64,000 bases of DNA from Acidobacteriota bacterium (GCA_016718135.1 JADKEF010000009.1:1-64000), one strand, 5' to 3'; positions 1 through 11,037 are shown, numbered from the stretch's first letter. Made by a program: numbers and translations. The notes: generated by a model from the letters alone, not told the origin.

Positions 1-3000
1 CATATGCTACAGGAGCATCAGCTCCTGCGTCGCTCCAGTTCAATGTCGACTTTGACGTTACGGACTCAGGTCCGGGTAGTAATAACTGGCAGGGGCGTGT
101 TAACTACACACCGTCAATGAACGGCACGGTCACTCCGAATATGTGGCAGGAATGGAACGCCTTTACCGGTAAATTCTTGTATTCGAGCGGATCGATCCCG
201 CCAGGTCTCCGAAGGTCGAGCCTGCACGGTTGGCAACTGCGGATGCACTATCGCCGAGATGCTAGCGGATCATCCGAACATGGGTGTTCATGCAGCCCTG
301 AACCCAGACGGTGTGACCATAGATCTCGGATACGCATTCTTCGGCTTCTACGCAGTGCCGGACTCAAATGCCAATGTTGATAAATTTGTCATCAGCACAG
401 TGTCGAGCAACTCAGCGTTCGACTTCGAACCTGGAACTTCGACAGTAACCCTCAGCTGCCCGGGCTCCGTGACCTACAACGGTTCGCCGCAGACGCCGTG
501 CACAGCTGAAGCCACCGGTATCGGCCTGACCACTGTCGACCTCACGGGGGCCATCGTTTACGGTGCCAATACAGACGCGGGTTCTGCTACCGCGAGTGTG
601 ACTTGGGCGGGTAACGATACCCACAGCGGTGACAGCGACAGCGGCGGATTTACCATTGCTGCTGCTCCCGTAACTGCGACGGCAGGCGGCGGATCGGGAA
701 CCTACAATGGTTCGAATCAGAGCCCCGGATCATGTGTGGTAGCCGGAGCCTATACAGTAGGACTGAGTTGTTCCAACAACCCGCCATCGGTGGGTCCCAA
801 TGCCGGATCTTACACCATTAGTCCGGTAGTCATAGGCGATACTTCGAACTTCGCCGTAACGTCGAATAACAATACATACACGATCAATGCAGCTCCCCAA
901 ACGGCCTCGATCACGAATTCGCCACAGGTGTTTGATAACACAGCGAAGACGGCAACGGTGGTTTGTTCTCAAGGCGGAGCGGTCAGCGATGTGAGATACA
1001 ACGGAAGCCCTACGCTTCCAATCATAGCCAATACTTATTCAGTAACTGCGGACTGTGGAGCGGTACCGAACTATGCGGCTGGAGACGATCTGGCTGCTGG
1101 AAACTTCGTCATAGTCGCCGCGACTGAGATCACTTATGGTGCTACGGGTCAATGGACGTATTATGACGAGGTCATAAATGACGAAATGTCGACATACGAC
1201 TTTACGTATCCACCGGTAGGAGCCCCGTTAGGCGACGGTAGTGCTCGCCTGACAACAACAGCGAGTGGCTCCGGGTCGAAAAAGTCGATCTACACACCAC
1301 AGTTTGCGGGAACGAGGCTCGACAGCATCACGGCACTTCGATACCACACCTATGCTGCAGGTGCATCAGCTCCTGCGTCGCTTCAGTTCAATGTCGACTT
1401 TGATGTGACCGACGGCAGCCACTTGTGGCAGGGCCGGGTTAACTACACACCGTCAATGAACGGCACGGTCACTCCGAATATGTGGCAGGAATGGAACGCC
1501 TTTACCGGTAAATTCTGGTATTCGAGCGGATCGATCCCGCCAGGTCTCACGAATCAGGCCTGCACGGTTGGTAACGGCGGATGCACTATCGCCGAGATGC
1601 TAGCGGATCATCCGAACATGGGTGTTCATGCAGCCCTGAACCCAGACGGTGTGACCGTAGATCCCGGATACGCATTCTTCGGCTTCTACGCAGTGCCGGA
1701 CTCAAATGCCAATGTTGATAAATTTGTCATCAGCACAGTGTCGAGCAACTTTGCGTTTGATTTCGAACCGGGAACTTCGACCGTGACACTCACCTGCCCG
1801 GGCTCCGTGACCTACAACGGTTCGCCGCAGACGCCGTGCACAGCTGAAGCCACCGGTATCGGCCTGACCACTGTCGACCTCACGGGGGCCATCGTTTACG
1901 GTGCCAATACAGACGCGGGTTCTGCTACCGCGAGTGTGACTTGGGCGGGTAACGATACCCACAGCGGTGACAGCGACAGCGGCGGATTTACTATCGCTCA
2001 AGCTCCAACAACCGCTACCGCCTTACCAGTATTAGGGCCTTATAACGGCTCTGCCTACTTTGGTAACGGAACATGCTCGGCAGCTCCTGCTCCGAATCCG
2101 GTTCCGGCATATACGTACTCAAGCGGACCGGCTCCGATAAATGCAGGTTCGTACACCTACACAACAACGTGTGGTGACGGCGGCGTTAACTACATTACGG
2201 ACACTGAGAGCTCGACGATCAACATCAGTATGATCAATCCGGTCGTGAGTCTGGCTGTGAACAATACACCACAGACGTACGACGGTTCGCCTAAGGCTGC
2301 GACTATCGCGGCGTGTGGTAGCGGGAGCACATGTTCGACCCCGGGAGCTATCTCGGCTATTTCCACTGGTGGTGCTGCCACGCAGACTCTGCCGGGTTCG
2401 TATCCTGTGACCGCTACGTTCACACCAACGGACACGGTTAACTACAATACGCTGACGCTTGTTCCGGCCACTCCGAACTTCGTCATCGCCTTCTGCCCAA
2501 CCCTTTCGCTGCCGTCTAACTTGACGACTCCGGCGAACGTTGAGATCGACGTACCGGTGTCTATTACCGATACAGACCCGAACGAGCTAGCAGGCGTTCA
2601 GTTCACCTTCTCGTATGACACGGCCAAGCTCGAACCGGTTTACGACCTCGTAGACGGAGCTCCGTTTGTTCAGACGAGCGCCGGAACAATTGGCGCGACC
2701 TGGACGAGAAGCGCAGCCGAACAGCCAGGTGGCGGTTCGATCATTGTCACGGTGAATGACAGTGGAAACAACCCGCTAAGCGGCCCCGGAGTTCTGGTAA
2801 ATATCAGAATGAAGGTCAAGCCTAATACAACACCAACAAGCAACTCACCACTGACGTTGAGCGCTGTCTCGACTGACGATGGAGTTTGCATCACCGATGT
2901 CGATGGCGACCTTGATATCGTCGTTGCGACGACAACGACGACGGTTGATTCGGACTTCTCGCCTACCAATTCTTCGGTATATGGTCAGACGGTTACATTC

Positions 3001-3939
3001 AGAGCGTCGATCGCTTCTGTACCGACTGCCTCCGAAGGAACGGTGAGGTTTAGCATTGACGGCGTCGATGTGGGTACTTGTTTGGCTCAGGGTGTCACTT
3101 CCGGTGAGGCATTCTGTGCCGTAACAGCCGGTCCCTTGACCGTTCCCGGTAGTCCACATGCAGTTCGGGCCTTCTACACAGGGACTGCAAACTTCAGTAA
3201 CAGTGACAACAACGCTTCTCCATTAGGCCACTCAGTGACTAAGGCGAATGCGGTAGTTGTTGTTACTCCGTACAACGTCACCTATGATGGTCTGCCACAC
3301 ACTGCGACGGTAACGTCGATCACGGGTGTGAACGGTGAGACGGGAGCCACAGTAGGAACGGTGGATGTCAGCGCTACCACTCACACGAATGCGGGTACGT
3401 ATAACACTGACTTCTGGACGTTCACAGGAACAGCCAACTACAACAGCATCGCTGCGCAGACGATCACTGACGTCATCAACAAGGCAGATGCGGTAGTAGT
3501 TGTCACACCGTACACCGTCACCTACGACGGCCTGCCACATACTGCGACGGTAACGTCGATCACAGGTGTGAACGGTGAGACAGGTGCCACGGTAGGAACG
3601 GTGGATGTCAGCAACACGATCCACACGAATGCGGGTACGTATAACACTGACTCCTGGACGTTCACAGGAACAGCCAACTACAACAACATCGCTGCCCAGA
3701 CGATCACTGACGTGATCAACAAGGCAGATGCGGTAGTAGTTGTCACGCCTTACACCGTCACCTACGACGGCCTGCCACATACTGCGACGGTAACGTCGAT
3801 CACAGGTGTGAACGGTGAGACAGGTGCCACGGTAGGAACGGTGGATGTCAGCAACACGATCCACACGAATGCGGGTACGTACAACCTGACTCCTGGACGT
3901 TCACAGGAACAGCCAACTACAACAACATTGCTGCCCTGA
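1..3939 (+). CDS. Secreted MBG/Ig/cohesin-like repeat surface protein, 5' and central part (cut by window start, frameshifted)
   Basis: The reading frame is open at the left edge, so the true start lies outside the window. The first ~210 bases read in frame 3 and the rest in frame 1; comparison with the second copy of the same block (near 1545) shows one extra base around 205-215. Seen in order: a ~130-residue block ending in Ig-like strands, spacer Ig/MBG-like strands, a second near-identical copy of the block (1351-1998), a cohesin-like domain (about 2497-2935), a bacterial Ig domain of the Big_3_5 type (about 2938-3240), then MBG-like 80-residue units. A base is missing near 3884 compared with the sister units, so the frame ends at 3939 while homology continues in the next entry. 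Probably an extracellular adhesin or scaffold (inference from domains). No catalytic motif seen. Confidence 0.75.
3..657 (+). repeat. Long direct repeat, copy 1 (partner 1351-1998)
   Basis: Bases 3-657 and 1351-1998 are near-identical; the offset is 1348 at the left end and 1338-1339 further right because of small indels. Sequence diverges sharply after about 657/1998. It is an internal duplication of a coding module in the repeat protein. Copy 1 carries one extra base near 205-215 relative to copy 2. Confidence 0.85.
1351..1998 (+). repeat. Long direct repeat, copy 2 (partner 3-657)
   Basis: Second copy of the duplicated coding block. This copy keeps a continuous reading frame through the Cys-containing segment (ACTVGNGGCTIAEML) and so serves as the reference showing the frame error in copy 1. 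Confidence 0.85.
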
Positions 3940-4678
3940 CACGACCGACGTGATCAACAAGGCAGATGCGGTAGAAGTTGTCACGCCTTACACCGTCACC
4001 TACGACGGCCTGCCACATACTGCGACGGTAACGTCGATCACAGGTGTGAACGGTGAGACAGGTGCCACGGTAGGAACGGTGGATGTCAGCAACACGATCC
4101 ACACGAATGCGGGTACGTATAACACTGACTCCTGGACGTTCACAGGAACAGCCAACTACAACAGCATCGCTGCGCAGACGATCACTGACGTCATCAACAA
4201 GGCAGATGCGGTAGTAGTTGTCACGCCTTACACCGTCACCTACGACGGCCTGCCACATACTGCGACGGTAACGTCGATCACAGGTGTGAACGGTGAGACA
4301 GGTGCCACGGTAGGAACGGTGGATGTCAGCAACACGATCCACACGAATGCGGGTACGTATAACACTGACTCCTGGACGTTCACAGGAACAGCCAACTACA
4401 ACAACATTGCTGCCCAGACGATCACTGACGTGATCAGCAAGGCAAATGCTACCGTAGTTGTAACACCGTATGACGTTGTGTATGACGGTCAGCCTCACAC
4501 TGCGACGGTAACGTCGATCACGGGTGTGAATATGGAGACGGGAGCCACGGTGGGAACGGTCGATGTGAGCGGAACGACGCACACAAACGCCGGTTCGTAT
4601 CTGGCCGACCCATGGACCTTCACGGGAACTGCCAACTACAACAACAGCAACGGTACGGTTGATGATTTCATCCGTTCT
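3241..4678 (+). repeat. Six tandem 240-bp MBG-like coding repeats
   Basis: Units of 80 codons begin at about 3241, 3481, 3721, 3959, 4199 and 4439. Each starts KA(N/D)AVVVVTPY and contains YDGLPHTATVTSITGVNGE and TFTGTANYN. Units 2-5 are almost identical at DNA level; unit 6 is more diverged. The third unit is 238 bp because two single bases are missing, which splits the gene. High identity suggests recent unequal recombination or amplification, and makes the region prone to misassembly. Confidence 0.9.
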
Positions 4679-6055
4679 GGAACGGTTTCGGGTAGGGTTC
4701 TTCTTGCAATTCCGCTTGAAGGATCAGCTCCCGTGCCCCTTGGTTCGCTGACGCCGACGCCTACTCCTGTGGGTGTTCCTAGTGTGACGCTAACTGCTCA
4801 TCAGACTTCGAGTATTCTTCCCGATTTCTCGGTAAGCACGTTAGGGTTCATTCCTCCGTCGCCAACTCCAACACCAAGTCCGGTCGATCCGGCTGATTAC
4901 GGTAAGTACACGTTGGCGAACTTCTTCGGAGCAGGAGAGTACACGGTTTCGCCGTACAAGGCTCCGCAACCGTGTACATACCCATCGCCGAATCAATTCG
5001 ACCCGCCGAATGGAATTTCGTCGGCTGATGCGTCGGCAGTTTCGCGACACATCATCGGGGTGGCTCCACTATCGCAGTCGGCACTCAAAGCGGCTGATGT
5101 CAGTGATAATGCTGTCGTCAGTGCGTTTGATGCCGGACTCATTGCTCGAAAGGTAGCTGGAATATGCGTGCCACCGAATACGTCAGGTGAGTGGAGGTTC
5201 GTTTCGCTGTCAACCAACGGAACACCCAGCCCTTCGCCTCAGTTTTCGAACACGGTTTACTCCGACTTGATCAACCAGACGTACACCAACGAAAACTACA
5301 AAGCCTACATGATGGGTGATGTAAATGGTACCTGGAATCCTAATCAGGCGGATGCGACACCTGATCGTCCAACAGCAGTTGATCCAAACGGCCCGGTCGC
5401 ATCGCTTCCACGCGTTTCGGTCATGCCGGGAGGGATCATTACTGTTCCTTTCAATCTCAACAACCTCAAGGGCCGCGGTATCGAGAACTATCAGTTCGAT
5501 GTCGTGTATGATCCGGAAATTGTTGAACCGTCTACGAATGGCCTCGCTGTCGAACTAAGCGGCACGATCGGTCAGGAGTTCACGGTGGTTTCCAACGTCG
5601 CTCGGCCAGGCCTGCTCAAGGTTGTGGTCTACGGCGCGGCAACCGCGATAGGCGATGGCGTGTATGCGAACCTCAGGTTCTCAGCAAAGGGCGGACTCGG
5701 CTCCGTTTCGATGCTGCAGATCGAAGGATTCCAATTCAATGATGGCAAAGTCGGTGTCAATACGGTAGATGGTTCGATCAGTCTATCGCAGGCATCTGCC
5801 GGCGAAGTCATCAGTGGACGCGTCCTCACGCCGGGCGGTCAGAGCGGACTAAGGAACGCACGCGTTACTGTTACCAGTGACACGGGCGAGATCTTTGCCG
5901 CGACGACTGGTACCTTTGGCTACTTCCAGATCGGCGAACTCACCTTGGGCCGAACCTATATCGTTGCGGTCGAATCGCGTCGGTTTAGGTTTACCCCTGT
6001 GAGCGTCGCTCTCGTAGGCAATCTGGCTCCAATTGACCTCATCGGTCAAGAATAG
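3950..6055 (+). CDS. Same repeat protein, 3' part: MBG units, dockerin-like, cohesin-like and carboxypeptidase-regulatory-like C-terminus
   Basis: This frame continues the preceding gene after two one-base losses (near 3884 and 3935), judged by aligning the third MBG unit with its neighbours; the ATG at 3950 is not a real start. It contains MBG units 4-6, a Thr/Pro linker, a dockerin-like segment (motifs ISSADASAVSRHIIG and VVSAFDAGLIARKVAG, then GDVNGTW), a cohesin-like domain of ~130 residues, and a final ~80-residue carboxypeptidase-regulatory-like beta-sandwich (SGRVLTPGGQSGLRNARV... FGYFQIGELTLG) that commonly ends exported Blastocatellia repeat proteins. Cohesin-like and dockerin-like parts in one chain could allow self-association (inference). 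The stop at 6055 is followed by a strong hairpin. Confidence 0.8.
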   Translation: MINKADAVEVVTPYTVTYDGLPHTATVTSITGVNGETGATVGTVDVSNTIHTNAGTYNTDSWTFTGTANYNSIAAQTITDVINKADAVVVVTPYTVTYDGLPHTATVTSITGVNGETGATVGTVDVSNTIHTNAGTYNTDSWTFTGTANYNNIAAQTITDVISKANATVVVTPYDVVYDGQPHTATVTSITGVNMETGATVGTVDVSGTTHTNAGSYLADPWTFTGTANYNNSNGTVDDFIRSGTVSGRVLLAIPLEGSAPVPLGSLTPTPTPVGVPSVTLTAHQTSSILPDFSVSTLGFIPPSPTPTPSPVDPADYGKYTLANFFGAGEYTVSPYKAPQPCTYPSPNQFDPPNGISSADASAVSRHIIGVAPLSQSALKAADVSDNAVVSAFDAGLIARKVAGICVPPNTSGEWRFVSLSTNGTPSPSPQFSNTVYSDLINQTYTNENYKAYMMGDVNGTWNPNQADATPDRPTAVDPNGPVASLPRVSVMPGGIITVPFNLNNLKGRGIENYQFDVVYDPEIVEPSTNGLAVELSGTIGQEFTVVSNVARPGLLKVVVYGAATAIGDGVYANLRFSAKGGLGSVSMLQIEGFQFNDGKVGVNTVDGSISLSQASAGEVISGRVLTPGGQSGLRNARVTVTSDTGEIFAATTGTFGYFQIGELTLGRTYIVAVESRRFRFTPVSVALVGNLAPIDLIGQE

Positions 6056-6075
6056 TCCGGTTGTCCTAACCTAAC

Positions 6076-6102
6076 GCGGGCGGGCCCTATGGGCTCGCCC
6101 GC
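6076..6102 (+). terminator. Strong GC-rich hairpin after the first repeat-protein gene
   Basis: A 12-bp stem with one G-T pair and a 3-base loop (arms 6076-6087 and 6091-6102) lies 20 bases after the stop at 6055. It is not followed by a clear T-run, so it may be a weak terminator or an mRNA 3'-end stabiliser. Confidence 0.5.
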
Positions 6103-6163
6103 CTTCCCCCTGGTTCGAGCGGGGAACGTGTCCCGCTCATTTCTCTTTCTCAGGAGTACGATT

Positions 6164-7984
6164 ATGTTTACCAAGCTGCAGCGCTTGTCAGAAGTTTTGT
6201 CTCTTAATATCACATCGGTTTGGCGTCTTTTATCGATTCTCGCTCTCGCAATCATTCTTACGACAAGCTCTGCTAGCGGAGCCTTCGCGGGCCGTTCGCT
6301 CAGCGATCTAAGCTATTCAGGCAGCGGAGCACTAGCCCAGATCCTCGTCCCGCCGATGGAACTGACCGCTCCGACCGCAAATCAGCTTGTGGGATCAACC
6401 GTTGCCCTCCCTATTACAGTGGACGATATTACGGGCGACGGAATCTTCACAGGTCAGTTTGACCTCTTGTATGATCCTGCCGTAATCACACCCTCAGGCG
6501 CCAATGCGGGGTGTTCGGCGGCTGGAACCATTGTTGGAAATGCAGGGGTAGCCCCCTTTTGTAGCATACTGGCGTCCGGCCGAATACGTGTAGTTTTAGC
6601 AGGAGCGAGTGCGTGGACAGGCTCGGGAACTCTGGTTAACATCAACTTTACGGCGATAGGGATAGCGGGAAATACGTCCGCCCTTACGTTTCCCGCATTG
6701 AACATTGAGTTTTCCAATGACGGAGGAACGGTGCCGGTAAATCCGCATCCGGGGCAAATAACACTTGTTGCTCCGACCATCACAGTTGTCAACACAGCGA
6801 CGGGTGCCGAGCCGAATACGCCGAATTCGTTTGCGGTTACTGTTTCTAATTCGTTGTCGGTGCCGATCACGGTCAATTATGCGACGGGTGGTGGGTCGGC
6901 TACTTTGGGGAGCGATTATACGGCGACGAGCGGGACGCTGACTTTTCCGGCGAATACCTCTACCTTAACCCAGACCATAACTGTACCGACTCTTGATGAT
7001 TTGATCACCGAGACGACCGAAAACTTTGATCTGACACTTTCCAATCCGATAAACGCGACCATAACCGGTACGAATCCGGCCGTCGGTAGCATAGCGGATA
7101 ATGAATCCGGGCCAACGCTAACTATTGCGAACACGACCCCGGGCGCCGAGACCTCGACCGCTAACGTTTTTACCGTGACCTTGTCTAATCAGACAAGCTC
7201 GGCAGTCACAGTTAACTACGCCACATCGAGCGGAACCGCGATTTCGGGCTCAGACTTTACCTCGACCAGCGGCACGCTGACTTTCCCTGCGAATACAACG
7301 ACATTGACCCAGTTGATCAGCGTACCTACGCTCGATGACACGATATTCGAGGGCACCGAGAATTTTACGATGCTGCTGTCCGGGGCGACGAACGCGACGA
7401 TTGTCGGTACGAATCCTGAGACCGGTACGATTGCCGACAACGAAACGCAGCCGACGCTTTCGATCGCAAGCACGACGCCTGGAGCGGAGCCAGCGACGAA
7501 CAATGTCTTTACCGTAACGCTGACCGGCCAGACAGCTTCGGCTGTCACTGTAAACTATGCCGCTGGTGGCGGCTCGGCAATATCCGGAACCGATTACACG
7601 GCGACCAGCGGTACGCTGACGTTTGCAGCGAATACTACGACGCTGACGCAAACGATCACCGTCCCGACGCTCGACGACCTTATCTTTGAGGGAGCGGAGA
7701 ATTTCGACCTGACACTCTCGGGCCCGACGAATGCGACTATCACCGGCCTCAATCCGGCAGTTGGAACTATCGCAGATGATGAAGGCCAGCCAACGGTGTC
7801 GATTGTCAACATGACACCCGGAGCCGAGCCTTCGACTGGCAATGTTTTCGCTGTGACGCTTTCGAGCCAGACCATTTCGCCGGTCACGGTGAACTACGCA
7901 ACGTCGAGCGGCACAGCGACCTCAGGTGCAGACTTCACTTCGACGAGCGGCACCGTCACCTTTGCCCCAATACGGCAACGTTGA
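6164..7984 (+). CDS. Secreted cohesin-like / Calx-beta tandem-repeat protein, N-terminal part (frameshifted)
   Basis: Start chosen at ATG 6164 because AGGAG lies 8 bases upstream; an in-frame ATG at 6089 has no such site. Residues 1-50 form a signal peptide with a hydrophobic core (LLSILALAIILTTSSASG). A cohesin-like domain follows (about residues 65-205), then Calx-beta-like units of 113 residues with the recurring motifs TPGAEP, VTVNYA, SGTLTF, TITVPTLDD, ENF and GTIADNE. Calx-beta modules bind Ca2+ in other families and occur in large exported adhesins. One base is missing near 7970 (GCCCCAATACG where sister units need one more base), which ends the frame; the protein continues in the next entry. 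Confidence 0.8.
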   Translation: MFTKLQRLSEVLSLNITSVWRLLSILALAIILTTSSASGAFAGRSLSDLSYSGSGALAQILVPPMELTAPTANQLVGSTVALPITVDDITGDGIFTGQFDLLYDPAVITPSGANAGCSAAGTIVGNAGVAPFCSILASGRIRVVLAGASAWTGSGTLVNINFTAIGIAGNTSALTFPALNIEFSNDGGTVPVNPHPGQITLVAPTITVVNTATGAEPNTPNSFAVTVSNSLSVPITVNYATGGGSATLGSDYTATSGTLTFPANTSTLTQTITVPTLDDLITETTENFDLTLSNPINATITGTNPAVGSIADNESGPTLTIANTTPGAETSTANVFTVTLSNQTSSAVTVNYATSSGTAISGSDFTSTSGTLTFPANTTTLTQLISVPTLDDTIFEGTENFTMLLSGATNATIVGTNPETGTIADNETQPTLSIASTTPGAEPATNNVFTVTLTGQTASAVTVNYAAGGGSAISGTDYTATSGTLTFAANTTTLTQTITVPTLDDLIFEGAENFDLTLSGPTNATITGLNPAVGTIADDEGQPTVSIVNMTPGAEPSTGNVFAVTLSSQTISPVTVNYATSSGTATSGADFTSTSGTVTFAPIRQR

Positions 7985-10900
7985 CGCAAACGGTCACCGT
8001 CCCAACGCTCAACGATCTGATCTTCGAGGGATCTGAGAACTTCAGCATGACCCTGTCGGCACCGGCCAATGCGACGATCGCCGGCACGAACCCAGCGACC
8101 GGAACGATAGCCGACGATGAGACACAACCAACCCTATCGATCGTCAACACGACTCCGGGCAGCGAGCCTGCGACCGCAAACGTATTTACCGTCACATTGT
8201 CGGGGCAGACGACTCAGGCCGTCGGCGTAAGCTACGCGACCGCAAGCGGCACCGCAACGTCGGGCGTGGACTTCACATCGACCAGTGGCACGCTAAACTT
8301 TGCGCCAGGCACGACGACATTGACACAGACCATCTCAGTGCCGACCTTGGACGACCTGATCGTCGAGGGGACTGAGGATTTCACGATGCTGCTGTCCACG
8401 CCGACTAACGCCACCATCACAGGCCCTAATCCGGCCACCGGGATCATCGCCGATAACAAAGGCGCTCCGGTTCTGACGATCGCAAACACCACGGCCGGCA
8501 GCGAGGCGGGAGTGGCAAATGTCTTCACCGTGACACTGTCGAGTCAGACCGTCTCGCAGGTAACTGTGAACTACGCAACATCGAGCGGCTCGGCGACTTC
8601 GGGAGCGGACTTTACATCGACGAGCGGCACCATTACATTCGCGGCGAATACCACTACCTTGACGCAGACCATCACGGTCCCGACGCTCGACGATATTATT
8701 TTCGAGGGGAGTGAGAACTTCAATATGACGCTCTCGGCTCCGACGAACGCCTCGATCGTCGGGACGAATCCGGCCATCGGCACCATCGCCGATAACGAGA
8801 CTCAGCCAACGCTCTCGATCGCGAGCACAACACCGGGAGCCGAGCCTGCGACGGCCAATGTTTTCACGGTTACGCTCTCGGGCCAGACGACGTCGGCGGT
8901 GACTGTCAACTTTGCGGCCGGCGGCGGATCCGCAATCTCAGGCACTGATTACACCGCGACGAGCGGCACATTGACCTTCGCTGCGAATACTTCAACGTTA
9001 ACCCAAACGATCACTGTCCCGACTCTCGACGACCTGATCTTTGAGGGGTCGGAGACTTTCAACACGACCCTGTCGTCGCCGGCGAATGCAACAATAATTG
9101 GCGCAAATCCGGCTATCGGAACCATCGCCGATAATGACGCTCAACCTACGCTTTCGATCGCAAGCACGACACCCGGAGCAGAACCCGCCACCGCGAACAT
9201 ATTTACTGTGACGATGTCTAATCGGACAACGTCAGCCGTTACAGTCAACTACGCGGCGGCGGGTGGTTCGGCGATACCAGGAACGGATTACACCGCTACG
9301 AGCGGTACGCTGACATTCGCGGCCAATACGACGACGCTTACACAGACGATCTCGGTTCCGACTCTTGACGATCTAGTATTTGAGGGAGCCGAGAACTTTA
9401 ATATGACATTGTCGGCGCCTACAAACGCGACCATAACCGGTCCTAATCCGGCCATCGGTACGATCGGCGATGACGAAACCCAGCCGACGCTCATCATTGC
9501 CAATACGACCCCGGGAGCTGAACCGGGAACAGCAAATGTTTTCACGATAACGCTTTCCGGTTCGACCACGTCAGCTGTGACGGTGAATTACGCTACGTCA
9601 AACGGCTCGGCCTCAACCGGTACGGACTATACCACGACGAACGGCACGCTTACCTTCGCGGCTGGTACAACGACGCTGACACAGACCATTTCGGTACCGA
9701 CGCTTGATGATCTGGTCGTTGAAGGCACCGAGAATTTCACAATGCTCTTATCGTTGCCGACAAACGCGACGATCGCAGGGACCAATCCGGCGACCGGTAT
9801 CATCGCTGATAACGAATCGCAACCGGTCATTTCGATTGCTAGTACAACTCCGGGAGCGGAACCGGGCACAGCCAATGTCTTCACCGTAACGCTTTCTAAC
9901 CAAAGCGTATCAACCGTAACCGTGGACTACGCATCATCGGGTGGAACCGCAGCCTCTGGCACCGATTTTACGCCAGCGAGCGGAACGATTACGTTCCCGG
10001 CCAATACAACAACGCTCACTCAGACAATCAGCGTTCCGACGCTTGACGACGCGATATTTGAGGGTGGCGAGAGCTTTACAATGCTACTGTCCGCGCCGAC
10101 AAATGCAACGATCGTGGGTACCAATCCGGCTACCGGAACAATTGCTGATAACGAAACTCAACCAACGGTATCGGTTGCCAACACGACACCCGGAGCTGAA
10201 CCCTCGACCGCCAACGTGTTTACTGTCACGTTGTCAGGACAGACGGCATCGACAGTCACCGTCAACTATGCGACTGCGAGCGGCACAGCGACGTCGGGTA
10301 GCGATTTCAACCCGACGAGCGGCACGGTGACCTTCACGGCTAATACCTCAACTCTGACGCAAACAATCAATGTTTCGACCCTTAACGATCTGATCTTTGA
10401 GGGAACTGAGAACTTCACGCTGGCGCTTTCGGCGCCAACGAATGCGACGATCTCCGGGGTAAACCCGGCGACCGGAACGATCGCCGACGATGAAATCCAA
10501 CCGACGGTCTCCGTCGCAAACACAACTTCCGGAGCAGAGCCCGGAACGGCAAATATTTTTACCGTCACCCTTTCCGGACAAACAACTTCCACAGTTACGG
10601 TCAACTACGCGACGAGCAGCGGTTCAGCAACATCCGGCGTTGATTTTACTGCGACTAGCGGCGCACTGACATTCGCTGCAAACACGACGACGCTGACCCA
10701 GACAGTCTCATTAGGAACGCTCGACGATCTTGCTTTCGAGGGAGCCGAGAGCCTTAATCTGACCCTGTCCGCACCGAGCAACGCCACGATCACCGGCGCA
10801 AATCCGGCGGTTGGCGAGGCTCGCACGCGGGGGGGGGGGAAACCCCCCGCCCTTCGGTGGTCGCCGGGAGCAGAGCCCTGGGCGTGTTACGTCACTGTCG

Positions 10901-11037
10901 AATCACCCCGTCACAGTGAATTATCACAACTGCCGGGGCGGACTTTACCCGGCACGTTGCCTCGGCACCACGACGTTGACACAAACGATCACGGTGCTAC
11001 CTGTCTCGTTTTGAAGGAACTGAAAACTTCAACCTAA
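7981..11037 (+). CDS. Calx-beta tandem-repeat protein, central part (continuation)
   Basis: Continuation in the next frame of the gene beginning at 6164; the first ATG at 8048 or the nominal start at 7981 is not a true start. It holds about eight full 113-residue Calx-beta-like units. The last ~75 codons before the stop at 11037 lose all similarity to the family because of the corrupt stretch near 10812-11000 containing a 10-G run. Everything up to about 10810 is well-behaved coding sequence. Confidence 0.75.
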   Translation: MTQTVTVPTLNDLIFEGSENFSMTLSAPANATIAGTNPATGTIADDETQPTLSIVNTTPGSEPATANVFTVTLSGQTTQAVGVSYATASGTATSGVDFTSTSGTLNFAPGTTTLTQTISVPTLDDLIVEGTEDFTMLLSTPTNATITGPNPATGIIADNKGAPVLTIANTTAGSEAGVANVFTVTLSSQTVSQVTVNYATSSGSATSGADFTSTSGTITFAANTTTLTQTITVPTLDDIIFEGSENFNMTLSAPTNASIVGTNPAIGTIADNETQPTLSIASTTPGAEPATANVFTVTLSGQTTSAVTVNFAAGGGSAISGTDYTATSGTLTFAANTSTLTQTITVPTLDDLIFEGSETFNTTLSSPANATIIGANPAIGTIADNDAQPTLSIASTTPGAEPATANIFTVTMSNRTTSAVTVNYAAAGGSAIPGTDYTATSGTLTFAANTTTLTQTISVPTLDDLVFEGAENFNMTLSAPTNATITGPNPAIGTIGDDETQPTLIIANTTPGAEPGTANVFTITLSGSTTSAVTVNYATSNGSASTGTDYTTTNGTLTFAAGTTTLTQTISVPTLDDLVVEGTENFTMLLSLPTNATIAGTNPATGIIADNESQPVISIASTTPGAEPGTANVFTVTLSNQSVSTVTVDYASSGGTAASGTDFTPASGTITFPANTTTLTQTISVPTLDDAIFEGGESFTMLLSAPTNATIVGTNPATGTIADNETQPTVSVANTTPGAEPSTANVFTVTLSGQTASTVTVNYATASGTATSGSDFNPTSGTVTFTANTSTLTQTINVSTLNDLIFEGTENFTLALSAPTNATISGVNPATGTIADDEIQPTVSVANTTSGAEPGTANIFTVTLSGQTTSTVTVNYATSSGSATSGVDFTATSGALTFAANTTTLTQTVSLGTLDDLAFEGAESLNLTLSAPSNATITGANPAVGEARTRGGGKPPALRWSPGAEPWACYVTVESPRHSELSQLPGRTLPGTLPRHHDVDTNDHGATCLVLKELKTST
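10812..11000. other. Corrupt low-quality-looking stretch inside the Calx-beta array
   Basis: A 10-G run, AAA, then a C run replace the expected GTIADNE-coding sequence, and the following ~180 bases show only scattered fragments of a Calx-beta unit (for example coding remnants matching PGAEP and GADFT) in changing frames. This looks like a poorly resolved assembly segment rather than natural decay, because both sides are intact. Confidence 0.7.

Noticed and set aside
3232..4582. Long minus-strand frames opposite the MBG repeats, and the regular repeats as a possible CRISPR
   Set aside because: The minus frames mirror the periodic plus-strand code and have no recognisable protein; units of 240 bp are contiguous coding repeats without spacers.
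7981..8060. A new gene start inside the Calx-beta array
   Set aside because: Repeat period and homology run straight through the frame change near 7970, so it is one gene with a lost base.
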